Assembly: GCF_020831925.1 (NCBI RefSeq)
Contig: NZ_JAFIFQ010000035.1
Location: 1 to 33,944 of the forward strand
From: Alkalimonas sp.
Lineage (GTDB): Bacteria > Pseudomonadota > Gammaproteobacteria > Enterobacterales > Alteromonadaceae
DNA length: 33,944 nt
Direction of reading: 5' to 3'
This document shows, piece by piece, positions 1 to 7,814 of the stretch. The notes below the pieces were generated by a model. That model was given only the letters and a program-made list of their open reading frames with translations. It had not been told where the DNA came from and did no database searches. Each line of letters opens with the position of its first letter. Position 1 is the stretch's first letter. Made by a program: the position numbers and the translations under genes.

Positions 1-1132
1 TGGAGCGCGAGACATCCAGCGACAGATTAAGCCGGTCGGTGACATCCCAGTCGGCATTGACGCCGAAGCTGTTCACTTTGTTGAAATCCCGGTTGTCGTC
101 GTTGACGATTTCCACCCGGGTAAAGCTTTGCGAGGTGCGGTTGAAGGTACCACCAATCACCGAGCTGTTATTAAGTACCGGGTTGCCAACGGCGGCACTG
201 GCGCCGCCCAGCTTCACCCGAAAACCGCGGGCAAAGGCTTCTTTATCAAAACGCGATAAGAAGGCATCTGCTTTTAAAGTGAAGTTGCTGACCGGCACCC
301 ACTCGATGGATGCCAGATAGCCATTGCGGGTCTCTTCACCGCCTCGGTGCTGAATTTCAAAACCTTCGCTTAAAAACTCAGGTTGGCCATTGCCAGTGAC
401 ATCTTTTTGCGCATTGTAGGCCAGACCAATGAACTGCGTCGCCACACTGGGCTGATACAAGCGGGCATAACCCAGCGCCAACCCCAGCGTATCGTCCAGA
501 TACTTGCCCTGGTAGGAAAAGCTGAACCTGTGGCCGACACTTTGGCCATCTGGCACCTCAGTGGCGCGATCGTTGTACATCCCACGCAGGTTGACGGTAA
601 AGCTATGTTGTTCGGTATTGCGCAGTGGGCTGGCTGTTTCCAGCTCAACCGTACCGGCCACGCCACCTTCTATCAAGGAGGCTTTGGGTGATTTGTACAC
701 AGCGGCCGAATTGATTAGCTCAGACGGGTACTGATCAAATTCAATGTTGCGTTTGCCACTGGTTGATACCTGCTCACGGCCATTTAAGGTGGAAAACACA
801 AAGCCACCCGACATGCCGCGAATATTGATCTCGGCGGCCTGACCACCGGTACGAACCGCCGAAACTCCCGGCAAGCGCGTCAGCGCATCGGCCATAGACA
901 CATCCGGCAAGGCGCCTAAATCATCGGCTGAAATGGTCTCAGAGACAATGTCGCTAAAACGTTTGGCATCCAGTGAGCGGAATAAACTGCTGGCAAAGCC
1001 ACGCACCTGGATCACTTCCACCTGCTCTTCGGCACTGACTGACACATCATGCTCGGCATCAGCCAACGCCAAACCGCTGATCCCGGCCGCGGCAAGCGCC
1101 AGTGTCAGCAGCGTTTTTTTGGTCTTCAACAT
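1..1132 (-). CDS. TonB-dependent receptor, N-terminal part (3' end outside window)
   Basis: Outer-membrane receptor that would import a large substrate using TonB energy. Reading the minus strand from an ATG at 1132 gives a signal peptide (MLKTKKTLLTLALAAAG, ending near ALA). A plug domain follows, with the motifs SETISADDLGALPDVS, ADALTRLPGVSAVR and INIRGM. This wording is typical of the Xanthomonas/Caulobacter-type receptors (TIGR01782-like), which often take up glycans or other plant and algal compounds. The segment then enters the barrel (LRGMYNDRATE, GHRFSFSYQGKYLDD). The frame stays open to base 1, giving about 377 codons of a protein that usually has 800-1000. The substrate cannot be told from this part. 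A palindrome lies about 125 bp upstream and may be an operator. Confidence 0.9.
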   Translation of the reverse strand, partial: MLKTKKTLLTLALAAAGISGLALADAEHDVSVSAEEQVEVIQVRGFASSLFRSLDAKRFSDIVSETISADDLGALPDVSMADALTRLPGVSAVRTGGQAAEINIRGMSGGFVFSTLNGREQVSTSGKRNIEFDQYPSELINSAAVYKSPKASLIEGGVAGTVELETASPLRNTEQHSFTVNLRGMYNDRATEVPDGQSVGHRFSFSYQGKYLDDTLGLALGYARLYQPSVATQFIGLAYNAQKDVTGNGQPEFLSEGFEIQHRGGEETRNGYLASIEWVPVSNFTLKADAFLSRFDKEAFARGFRVKLGGASAAVGNPVLNNSSVIGGTFNRTSQSFTRVEIVNDDNRDFNKVNSFGVNADWDVTDRLNLSLDVSRS

Positions 1133-1444
1133 GTCTGTTGTCCCCGATTTTCTTGTTGTTATGGCAGGTTCTATTCATTGCACCCTGTTGCACCAACCCA
1201 CCCGGCATCGGTGATGCCTTGCACAGTTATGGACAGAATTTAACCAATGGACAAGATGAATACGTATTCATAACACCGCTTTTTTGGCCCGGTTGCACCA
1301 ACAGACAGTAGCCGCCCGACCAAGATCAGACTTTACTTTTTATGGTGTTGGCGTATGTTATCGAGAGCTTGTCGACCTTTTCGGATTGAGTTTGCAGCAG
1401 GCACCTAAGGTTAGTTTCCGCAATTATTGGATGAGGGAATCTTC
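1133..1444. other. Divergent intergenic region, receptor / HD-GYP-like gene
   Basis: No convincing gene lies in these 312 bases. The region separates the leftward receptor gene from the rightward gene at 1445 and must carry both promoters. I can point to two structures. One is a 16-bp perfect palindrome at 1256-1271. The other is the 11-mer GTTGCACCAAC, present twice in the same orientation (1187-1197 and 1292-1302) and flanking the palindrome. Small open frames here have no ribosome site or protein-like composition. Confidence 0.6.
1256..1271. promoter_or_regulatory. 16-bp perfect palindrome, candidate operator
   Basis: The sequence ATGAATACGTATTCAT equals its own reverse complement and is centred on CG. 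A CG-centred dyad of this size is common among LacI-family operators, and receptors of this type are often controlled by such regulators. No regulator gene is visible in the window, so the assignment is inference. It lies 124 bp upstream of the receptor start and about 175 bp upstream of the rightward gene. Confidence 0.45.
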
Positions 1445-2869
1445 TTGGCCAAAACCGCTGATAAAAACATCTATGCCAATGTCTTTTTACGGCAACTAAA
1501 TGCTTTGCTGACCGCGCTTTATCAGGCCAACCAACCTCAGGACTCACTGTTTGGCCAGATGAGGACCTACTTTCAACAAGAACAACATGCCTGGCAGGAA
1601 TTGAAGTCCTTGCAACAACGCTGGCAGGATGCCAAGGCACAGCAGGATCCGGCGCTTAGTCAGCATCGTCGTCGCTATACCGAATTAAGTTACCAATTAG
1701 AACAACAGCGTATAAAGCGGCTGGAGCAAAGCGTCTATTGCTGTGAACTGCTGCTGCAATTGTCCGAGGGTGAAAGCAAAGCAGAAACCTTGACCCGTTC
1801 TGCCCGCCTGTTGGGTAGTTTGCAGTTGCTGGTACCACATCAACCTAAACGCGTGCTGGAAGTCCAGTTCAGTTATAAATTGCTGTACAAGATGGTGTTG
1901 GCACTGCGACTGCTGGATCACCGGCTGGAGCGGGATCAGATGCCATCCAGCTGGCAACTATGCTGGCAACAACGTCAGTCCGATCCGACTGCCAGTACCC
2001 TCTGTCCATTCCGCAATCAGATTCAACTCCCTTTGTTGCAAGCCATACTGGTACAAGAGTTTGGTCAACTGCATCCGGCGGCGCAAAAGCTGCTGTTGAA
2101 TGCCGAGCGGCGGCTGGATCCACTCACCGAACTCGACAGCGACGCACGCTATCAGTTCTTGCTCCAAAGTCATCAGGGTAGCCTGCAATTGCTGCAACAG
2201 GGGTTGGGAGCCTGGCCTTATCAGGGTAGCGATAAAGGCGAGCGTCAGCAGCACGAACGCTTGCAACAGAGACAGCATCAATGGATAAAACAACAATTGG
2301 AGGCGGCTCAAGCACCCGGTCAGGGGGCTGGTAACCTGCTAAAAGTGCCCCAGGTCTATGCGTCCATTATGATGCCGGGCCGGAAGCGCTTTCGCTACGA
2401 GGCCTTGCCCAAAGCCGCCTTGTTATTAAAGCAAGGCGTACAGCAGCAGTTGTATAGTGCCGACTGGGTCGATCAGTTGTTACGGATCACCGGTTTATTC
2501 CCACAAGGCTATGGCCTGGCCTTTATTCCGCCCAGAGCCAGCGAGCAAAGCCGGGATAAATACGAGTTTGCCATCGTCAATGCGCTCTATCCTGAGCAAC
2601 CGCAAGTGCCGCACTGTCGTGTGGTCACCCGCAACCTACAGTACAAAAATACCGGTAAAGACTATACCATTCCGACGGAGCAAAACCTCTACTTTCGCCC
2701 CGCTCGTAAGCAGCTCGAAGTGGTGCCGCCTGAGCGGCTACGGGAAATTCTGACCAAATTATTTGCCGATGCCGAACAACGCTTTTTACGACAACTGCTA
2801 CCCAGATGCTGGCAACCAAATGATTTTTTTAGCCTGCCAGCACATCAGAACTTATGGAACAAGGGGTAA
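1445..2869 (+). CDS. Glutamine-rich protein with degenerate, probably inactive HD-GYP domain
   Basis: A protein of about 474 residues. I start it at TTG 1445 because GAGGGA lies six bases upstream; an in-frame TTG at 1427 would add six residues. The C-terminal half follows the HD-GYP pattern. ILVQEFGQLHPAAQKLLLN matches the usual LLHDIGK...LLNKP stretch, QSHQGSLQLL matches KHPEIGAEIL, LLKVPQVYASIMMPGRKRFR matches the ILAVADVYDALTSDRPYR stretch, and LLRITGLFPQGYGLAF matches FLRxIGLYPVGSLV. The catalytic His-Asp pair is replaced by Val-Gln (about 2051-2056), and no HHExxDGxGYP loop is visible. It is therefore unlikely to hydrolyse cyclic di-GMP and may be a scaffold or a nucleotide sensor. The N-terminal 200 residues are helical, Q-rich and unrecognised. 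The family call is my own alignment by eye. Confidence 0.6.
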   Translation: MAKTADKNIYANVFLRQLNALLTALYQANQPQDSLFGQMRTYFQQEQHAWQELKSLQQRWQDAKAQQDPALSQHRRRYTELSYQLEQQRIKRLEQSVYCCELLLQLSEGESKAETLTRSARLLGSLQLLVPHQPKRVLEVQFSYKLLYKMVLALRLLDHRLERDQMPSSWQLCWQQRQSDPTASTLCPFRNQIQLPLLQAILVQEFGQLHPAAQKLLLNAERRLDPLTELDSDARYQFLLQSHQGSLQLLQQGLGAWPYQGSDKGERQQHERLQQRQHQWIKQQLEAAQAPGQGAGNLLKVPQVYASIMMPGRKRFRYEALPKAALLLKQGVQQQLYSADWVDQLLRITGLFPQGYGLAFIPPRASEQSRDKYEFAIVNALYPEQPQVPHCRVVTRNLQYKNTGKDYTIPTEQNLYFRPARKQLEVVPPERLREILTKLFADAEQRFLRQLLPRCWQPNDFFSLPAHQNLWNKG

Positions 2870-2993
2870 GCCTGCCCATAGCCAGAAGCATTGTTAATGT
2901 CATGGCAATAATACGCTAACCCTATCCTGTACTGTTCATCTGGCTTTAAGGTATTTGTTTTACACTAAGTCAATACATAGTCAGGAGAGCACC

Positions 2994-3311
2994 ATGAGAA
3001 CTTTTATGTTTCTGTTAACTGGCACATTGTTGTTCAGCTCTTTTACCGCCTCAGCCTGTGGCTTCCGACTGAACGATGGCCGATTGATTAACTGTGGTAT
3101 GAGTCGCATTGAACTGCTGGACCGGGCCGGCGAACCAGTCAGCAAAGATGTTGAAGTGCATGCCATCAGCACCAAGCCGGAGGAAACTGGCCGCCGCATT
3201 GAAACCTGGTCATATATTTTACCCGGCGCCATTGGTGGCAATTATTTGGTCAGCATTACGCTGGAGCAAGGCAAAGTAACGGCAATTGAAAGCCGCCAGC
3301 AAAAGCGTTAA
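2994..3311 (+). CDS. DUF2845-like small exported protein
   Basis: A 105-residue protein starting at ATG 2994, with AGGAGAG four bases upstream. Residues 1-20 form a signal peptide (FMFLLTGTLLFSSFTASA) ending before CGFRLNDGRLINCGMSRIELLDRAGEP. The spacing of the first cysteine, the G-S and the L-GEP segment matches the DUF2845 pattern (Cys, L-x-G-D/M, E-x-L, GEP), which is related in layout to SmpA/BamE-like folds. The rest is beta-rich (ETWSYILPG, GNYLVSITLEQGKVTAIES). It should lie in the periplasm. It stands alone, 124 bp after the preceding gene and convergent with the response regulator gene at 3922. No function is known to me. Confidence 0.65.
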   Translation: MRTFMFLLTGTLLFSSFTASACGFRLNDGRLINCGMSRIELLDRAGEPVSKDVEVHAISTKPEETGRRIETWSYILPGAIGGNYLVSITLEQGKVTAIESRQQKR

Positions 3312-3325
3312 AGCACTGGCTTGTA

Positions 3326-3922
3326 TTACAGCCAACCTTTGTGCCGGGCAATACGGGCGGCATCAATCCGGTTGGCGGCGTTTAACTTATTGATGGCATC
3401 AGACAAGTAGTTACGGGCTGTCCCTTCGGCAATATAAAGAGCCGCCGCGATTTCACTGGTGCTTTTACCGTCAGCAGCCAGACGCAGCGCCTGGCGCTCT
3501 TTATCACTGAGTGGATCTTGTTCGCCCAATGAGTTTAGCAACAGTTCGCTGTCGACCACTTTTTTACCGGCCATCACTTGTGCAATAGCCTGCACCAGTT
3601 GTTCAACCGGAGCGTCTTTTAACAAAAAGCCACCGACACCAGCATCCATCGCCCGCTTCACATAACCAGCACGACCAAAGGTGGTAATAATCACCACCTT
3701 GGTACTCAGTTTTTGCTGTTGAACATAGCACGCCAGCTCAATGCCGGTTTTTCCGGGCATTTCGATATCGCTCAGCAGCAAGTCAAAGGATTCTTGCTTT
3801 AACAACATCAGCGCTCTGTCACCATCTTCAGCCTCGGCCACCGAAAAACCGGATTCCAATCGCAGCAAGCCGGCAAGGGCGGTTCGCACCATGGCCTGAT
3901 CTTCAGCCAACAGAATCTTCAT
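3326..3922 (-). CDS. NarL/DesR-type response regulator
   Basis: A 198-residue cytoplasmic transcription regulator. The receiver domain spans residues 1-115, with the acidic patch in LLAEDQ, the phospho-acceptor Asp52 in LLLSDIEMPGKTG, a Thr in VVIITTFG and the conserved Lys in LLKDAPVE. A LuxR-type helix-turn-helix follows at about 132-195 (LSDKERQALRLAADGKSTSEIA...EGTARNYLSDAINKL). It overlaps the kinase gene stop by 4 bp (ATGA), so the two are translationally coupled. Its likely targets are the twin dyads at 5053-5088, in front of the hydrolase/ABC operon and its own operon. It belongs to the DesR/LiaR-like branch, whose members often control adjacent ABC exporters. Confidence 0.92.
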   Translation of the reverse strand: MKILLAEDQAMVRTALAGLLRLESGFSVAEAEDGDRALMLLKQESFDLLLSDIEMPGKTGIELACYVQQQKLSTKVVIITTFGRAGYVKRAMDAGVGGFLLKDAPVEQLVQAIAQVMAGKKVVDSELLLNSLGEQDPLSDKERQALRLAADGKSTSEIAAALYIAEGTARNYLSDAINKLNAANRIDAARIARHKGWL

Positions 3923-4995
3923 TGGGTCTGCTCCTGCAAGGGAAGTTGAATTCTGGCAGTCATACCTTCGCCCTGCTCAAATGTTAAAGAAGCACCAATA
4001 GCCGCCAGCCGCTCACGCAAACCTGTAATACCGTTCCCCTCTTTCAGCTCGCTGCAACTGCCATTGTCACTAAGATGAATATGCAATTGATTACCTCGCT
4101 GCACAAAGCCTAATTGACAACTATCGCCTTTGCTATGACGCATGATGTTGGTCACCAGCTCGGTTAATGCCAATACCACAGCCGTTTCGCGGCGAGGATC
4201 CATGCTTGGCAGCTTCCCATTAAGTTCAGCCTGAAAGCCCGCATCGCGCAAACGATTTAGCAATTTGGTCACTTCTGCGGTTAAACCTTGATGTTTGTAG
4301 CCCGACACGCTTTGCCGCACCTGACTTAAGGCATCGCGTGCTATCTGACTTAACTCACTCAGCTGTTGCTGAGCAGCCTCTGTCTGCTGGCGCGTTAGCA
4401 GCTTTTCAGCTAAATCAGCTTTTAAGATAATGCTGGATAAAGTATGACCTAAAATATCGTGCAAATCGCGGCCGATTCGCTCCCGCTCTACCATGGTCGC
4501 CAGCTGTTTAATTTCATCCGCACTTTGTCGCTCAGATGCTCGGTGCCGCTGCTTGGCTTGCTCAACACGACCTAACAGACTGACGCCCAGCACAATAGGA
4601 ACGCCCATAAACAGAAACAGCTCCCACTGAATACCCAGCAATACATACAGCAGCACCAAGAGCGCGATGAGTATTGTCATAAGAAGCAGATAACGCTGCA
4701 GCCTGTAGGCATAGCCGATAAAAAAGCCGGCATAAGCGAATAGGGCAATAGCGCCATAGTTCACCGGTGTGATCAACACAGCAACAACCACAATCCCAAC
4801 GATGGGTTTGACCATGTCACTGCGATTGCAACGATAAGCCCAAAAATAGCAATAGAGAAAAGTCAGTAAAGCCGTAGCCATGGCAAGGTACTGCCACAGT
4901 TCAAAGCGCATGGTAAACAAGGGTATAACAAAGAACACCAGGTTGATCAGATAAACCCAGCTCAGTTTCGTTTCCAGTTTATCGAAGGATTGCAT
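3919..4995 (-). CDS. DesK-type sensor histidine kinase
   Basis: A membrane sensor kinase of 358 residues. I use ATG 4995 (MQSFDKLETK), which has GGGAGA seven bases upstream; an upstream in-frame ATG at 5094 would add 33 Cys-rich residues unlike the family and would cover the operator region. Five or so hydrophobic segments fill residues 12-141 with almost no periplasmic loop, so it probably senses something in the membrane. A HisKA_3 helix carries the phospho-acceptor His179 in RERIGRDLHDILGHTLSS. The ATPase domain shows ALTELVTNIMRHSKG (N box), DNGSCSELKEGNGITGLRERL (G boxes) and a C-terminal beta strand. It partners the overlapping downstream regulator. Confidence 0.92.
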   Translation of the reverse strand: MQSFDKLETKLSWVYLINLVFFVIPLFTMRFELWQYLAMATALLTFLYCYFWAYRCNRSDMVKPIVGIVVVAVLITPVNYGAIALFAYAGFFIGYAYRLQRYLLLMTILIALLVLLYVLLGIQWELFLFMGVPIVLGVSLLGRVEQAKQRHRASERQSADEIKQLATMVERERIGRDLHDILGHTLSSIILKADLAEKLLTRQQTEAAQQQLSELSQIARDALSQVRQSVSGYKHQGLTAEVTKLLNRLRDAGFQAELNGKLPSMDPRRETAVVLALTELVTNIMRHSKGDSCQLGFVQRGNQLHIHLSDNGSCSELKEGNGITGLRERLAAIGASLTFEQGEGMTARIQLPLQEQTQ

Positions 4996-5052
4996 TTGTA
5001 TCTCCCGCGCTTGACTGCAAACAGTGTACGCGCAATGGCAGCGACCCTGCCA

Positions 5053-5088
5053 GTGACAACCATCACAGGACGGCATGACAGTTGTCAT
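5053..5088. promoter_or_regulatory. Twin 14-bp dyads, candidate response-regulator operators
   Basis: Two sites fit RTGACAN4TCAY: GTGACAACCATCAC at 5053-5066 (imperfect dyad) and ATGACAGTTGTCAT at 5075-5088 (six-base arms, two-base centre). Their centres are 22 bp apart, about two helical turns, so dimers would bind on the same face of the DNA. They lie between the divergent kinase gene (start 4995) and the hydrolase gene (start 5182). This is the expected place for a NarL/DesR-family regulator to control its target operon and itself. Binding is inferred. Confidence 0.6.
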
Positions 5089-5181
5089 CCTCAATTGCTG
5101 ACAAGCGTTAGCTGTGCCAGCAATACCATCGGCCTAGACTAGCCTCATCGACACCAGACAACCTAACATGAGGCACTTACC

Positions 5182-6117
5182 ATGAACCCATTCAATACCC
5201 CAATTCGCACCCTGATTCTGGCTTTAGGTTTCACCGGCGCTTTGGTCAGCCTGCCTGCGGTAGCTATCCAGGCTGAGATGGCACAACCCAAAGCCACCAT
5301 CGCTGCAGAACAACCAAGCTGCACTTGTTTTGACGTGACCGTCGTCGGTGAAGGACCTGCCGTTCTTCTTATTCCTGGCCTGGCATCTTCTGGTGATGTT
5401 TGGCACAGCACCGTCGAGGCACTGCAGGCCGACTATCAGTTGCATGTGTTTACCCTGGCCGGGTTTGGCGGGGTAGCACCGCTGTCGCATGATGTATGGG
5501 AGGTTGGTTTTTTAATCACGCAGCAAGAAGCCATTTTACGCTATATAAGGCAGCAGCAACTGAATAAACCTGTGATCATTGGCCACTCATTGGGAGGCTA
5601 CCTGGCACTTGCATTAGCTACTGCAGCGCCCGATTCCATCGGCGGGGCGGTGAACATCGATGGCCTACCGGCATTGGGGGTGCTTTTTGCACAAGCCCCA
5701 GCCAGCGACAGCACCGCACAAGATGCCACGCCTGCGAGTTTTGATCCTATGGCCATAGCCAAAGGGATGGCCAATAACGCCAGTTGGCATCAGCGCATTG
5801 TGAACGACATGTTTCGTTCAGATGGGCAAACCTCGGGCCGAGTGATGGGCGAGCTGATGCAGGCAGATTTAAGGCCCGCACTGGCATCTATCCGTGTGCC
5901 GGTACTCACTTTGGGCGCACTGCAACATGGCGCACCTTACAGCACCCCAGAGCAAGTCCAGCAAAACTATGAAAACCAACTGGCGAATGCACCGGCACAG
6001 TACCACAGCTTTGCTTTTGCTGCGGATTCCAAGCATTTCATTATGGCGGATGCGCCAGAGTGGCTGAACCAGCAGATAGTGCAGTTCTTGCGCAGCCACA
6101 GCGTGAAAGCGGAGTAA
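5182..6117 (+). CDS. Exported alpha/beta hydrolase
   Basis: A 311-residue protein with an N-terminal signal sequence (LILALGFTGALVSLPAVA, cleavage near residue 28), so it probably acts in the periplasm. The alpha/beta hydrolase core starts near residue 50. GPAVLLIPGLASSGDVW forms the oxyanion region, the nucleophile elbow GHSLGG places Ser136, and a C-terminal KHFIMADAPEWL supplies the His. No obvious acid residue follows the VPVLTLGALQHG strand. A short Cys-x-Cys (CTCF) precedes the core. It is the first gene of a three-gene operon with an ABC exporter, 5 bp from the next gene, and lies downstream of the twin dyads. The substrate is unknown. Esterase or hydrolase action on the exported compound, or on a membrane-active toxin, would fit. 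Confidence 0.85.
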   Translation: MNPFNTPIRTLILALGFTGALVSLPAVAIQAEMAQPKATIAAEQPSCTCFDVTVVGEGPAVLLIPGLASSGDVWHSTVEALQADYQLHVFTLAGFGGVAPLSHDVWEVGFLITQQEAILRYIRQQQLNKPVIIGHSLGGYLALALATAAPDSIGGAVNIDGLPALGVLFAQAPASDSTAQDATPASFDPMAIAKGMANNASWHQRIVNDMFRSDGQTSGRVMGELMQADLRPALASIRVPVLTLGALQHGAPYSTPEQVQQNYENQLANAPAQYHSFAFAADSKHFIMADAPEWLNQQIVQFLRSHSVKAE

Positions 6118-6122
6118 GGGCA

Positions 6123-7028
6123 ATGTTAGCACTCGAAGTGAACCACCTGACCAAAGCCTATACGGGGAACGTCGTATTGGCTGGTGTTGATATTAGCCTG
6201 GCAGCCGGCGAGGTACTTTGCCTCCTGGGTCCGAACGGGGCCGGTAAAACCACCTTCATCTCAGCCATCTTAGGTTTGGTCAAAGCTGATAGTGGCGACA
6301 TCCATCTCTTTGGTGAACAGCAACATGGCATCACGCGCAGCAGAGCCTTACGCCAGCAGCTGGGTGTGATGATGCAAATCGGTAGCTTGAGCGCCAATCT
6401 CACCGTGTTTGAGCAGTGCGATTTGTTCAGCAGCTACTATAGCAATGGTTACAGTGCATCGGAACTGGTCGCTCTGGCCGGGCTGGAAGATCATAGCAAA
6501 CAGCGCTTTGGCCGTTTATCCGGCGGCCAGAAGCAGCGTTTGTTGTTTGCACTGGCCTTGGCGGCCAAACCGAAGTTGGTGTTTCTGGACGAGCCTACGC
6601 TTGGCATGGACGTCGAAGCAAGGCGCGCTTTGTGGCAGCAAGTGCGCCAGCTAAGACAGCAGGGTGTAGCCGTCGTACTCACCACTCATTATTTGGAAGA
6701 AGCCGAGCAACTGGCTGATCGTATCGCTGTCCTGAATAAAGGCGTGGTGGTTGCCAGCGGCAGCCCGGCTGAGCTGAAAGCCTTAACCCGTTACAAGGTC
6801 ATTCAATGCGAAAGTGCCTTAAGTGACCAGGCTTTGCTGACCCTGCCTGGTGTTAAGCACCTGCAGCGCGAGCAAAGCCTTTGTATTCTCCACAGCAGCC
6901 ATGCCGAGTGCACCGTAAAAGCCCTGCTGCTGGCTGATGATAGCGTCCGCCAGCTGGAAGTGCGGCCGGTCGCGCTGGAGCAGGCCTTCTTACAACTGAC
7001 CCAAAGCAACGCCACTATCGAGGAGTAA
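6123..7028 (+). CDS. ABC transporter ATP-binding protein (ABC-2 exporter type)
   Basis: A 301-residue cytoplasmic ATPase starting at ATG 6123, just after TAAGGG. It has Walker A at residues 36-43 (GPNGAGKT), signature LSGGQKQR, Walker B LVFLDEPTLGMD and the switch His in LTTHYLEEAEQLADRI. The C-terminal 80 residues form the extension seen in CcmA/DrrA-like exporters. It lies 5 bp after the hydrolase gene and 5 bp before the permease gene, so it forms a complete exporter with the latter. DrrA-like pairs export drugs, lipids or antimicrobial peptides. The DesK/DesR-like control suggests a membrane-damage or antibiotic response, but the substrate is not shown. Confidence 0.93.
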   Translation: MLALEVNHLTKAYTGNVVLAGVDISLAAGEVLCLLGPNGAGKTTFISAILGLVKADSGDIHLFGEQQHGITRSRALRQQLGVMMQIGSLSANLTVFEQCDLFSSYYSNGYSASELVALAGLEDHSKQRFGRLSGGQKQRLLFALALAAKPKLVFLDEPTLGMDVEARRALWQQVRQLRQQGVAVVLTTHYLEEAEQLADRIAVLNKGVVVASGSPAELKALTRYKVIQCESALSDQALLTLPGVKHLQREQSLCILHSSHAECTVKALLLADDSVRQLEVRPVALEQAFLQLTQSNATIEE

Positions 7029-7033
7029 ACCGC

Positions 7034-7765
7034 ATGAACATTGCCATCGTCTATCGTAAAGAAATCTGGTACGACTTCATCAGTGTCTGGCGCACGCCGG
7101 GGTTTGTGTTGCCAGCGCTGGCATTTCCTACCGTTTTCTATCTGTTTTTTGGTGTTTTTTTAAATACCGGCGCGGCCAGTGCCTATATGCTGGTGACTTA
7201 CGCCTGCTTTGGCATTATGGGCCCTCCCATGTTCAATTTCGCGATGAATATTGCCAGCGACCGGACGCACGGCTGGTTGACTTTAAAGCGGCTCTCACCG
7301 ATGCCGCTTGGCGCCTATTTGCTGGCAAAGCTCAGTACAGCCCTGGTGTTTGCGCTGGTAATTATCGTGGCACTTTTTAGCATCGCCGCACTGTTGGCTG
7401 AAGTGCGGCTAGCCACCCAGCAGTGGCTTCTGCTCGCGCTGGTGCTTCTGCTAGGTACCTTGCCTTTTGCCTTCATCGGACTGATTCTAGGTTTCACCCT
7501 AAGTGATAAAGCCGCACCGGGGGTGGTCAACCTATTGTACCTGCCGATGGCTTTTTTATCCGGCCTGTGGCTACCCATCACCCTATTACCTCAAGTGCTG
7601 CAACACGCCAGTTGGATTTGGCCAAGCTACCATGTGTCGCAAATTGGCTTGAAGGTGATTGCCATGGATCAAGGGCATGCACTTTGGCTGCACCTGCTAC
7701 TGCTCATTGTCAGTACTAGCCTGCAGGGCGTATCGGCAATGCTTGCTTTTAAACGCCTGACTTAA
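7034..7765 (+). CDS. ABC-2 type transporter permease
   Basis: A 243-residue integral membrane protein with about six hydrophobic segments: PGFVLPALAFPTVFYLFFGVFL, MLVTYACFGIMGPPMF, LSTALVFALVIIVALFSIAALL, WLLLALVLLLGTLPFAFIGL, VVNLLYLPMAFLSGLWLPITLL and LWLHLLLLIVSTSLQG. The fifth segment carries the conserved FLSGLWLP turn of ABC-2 permeases. GAGGAG lies upstream of the ATG. It forms the transmembrane half of the exporter encoded with the preceding ATPase. The operon ends here at a hairpin. Confidence 0.92.
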   Translation: MNIAIVYRKEIWYDFISVWRTPGFVLPALAFPTVFYLFFGVFLNTGAASAYMLVTYACFGIMGPPMFNFAMNIASDRTHGWLTLKRLSPMPLGAYLLAKLSTALVFALVIIVALFSIAALLAEVRLATQQWLLLALVLLLGTLPFAFIGLILGFTLSDKAAPGVVNLLYLPMAFLSGLWLPITLLPQVLQHASWIWPSYHVSQIGLKVIAMDQGHALWLHLLLLIVSTSLQGVSAMLAFKRLT

Positions 7766-7775
7766 CCAAGTCGGA

Positions 7776-7807
7776 GTGAGCCGTCAGCAAAAGGGCTGAT
7801 GGCTCAC
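7776..7807. terminator. Hairpin between convergent genes
   Basis: GTGAGCCGTCAGC (7776-7788) pairs with GCTGATGGCTCAC (7795-7807), giving a 13-bp stem with one G-U pair and a six-base loop. It sits between the ABC permease stop and the convergent DUF3617 gene. The T run after it is short (GCTTTGCC), so termination strength is uncertain. It could serve both strands. Confidence 0.6.
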
Positions 7808-7814
7808 GCTTTGC

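Noticed and set aside
933-1311. Several small rightward open frames over the receptor 5' end and its upstream region
   Set aside because: They are antisense to a clear TonB receptor or lack ribosome sites, and their composition is not protein-like.
4996-5094. A longer DesK-type kinase starting at ATG 5094
   Set aside because: The extra 33 residues are Cys/His-rich and unlike the family. The internal ATG at 4995 has a good ribosome site, and the longer start would place the twin operators inside the gene.
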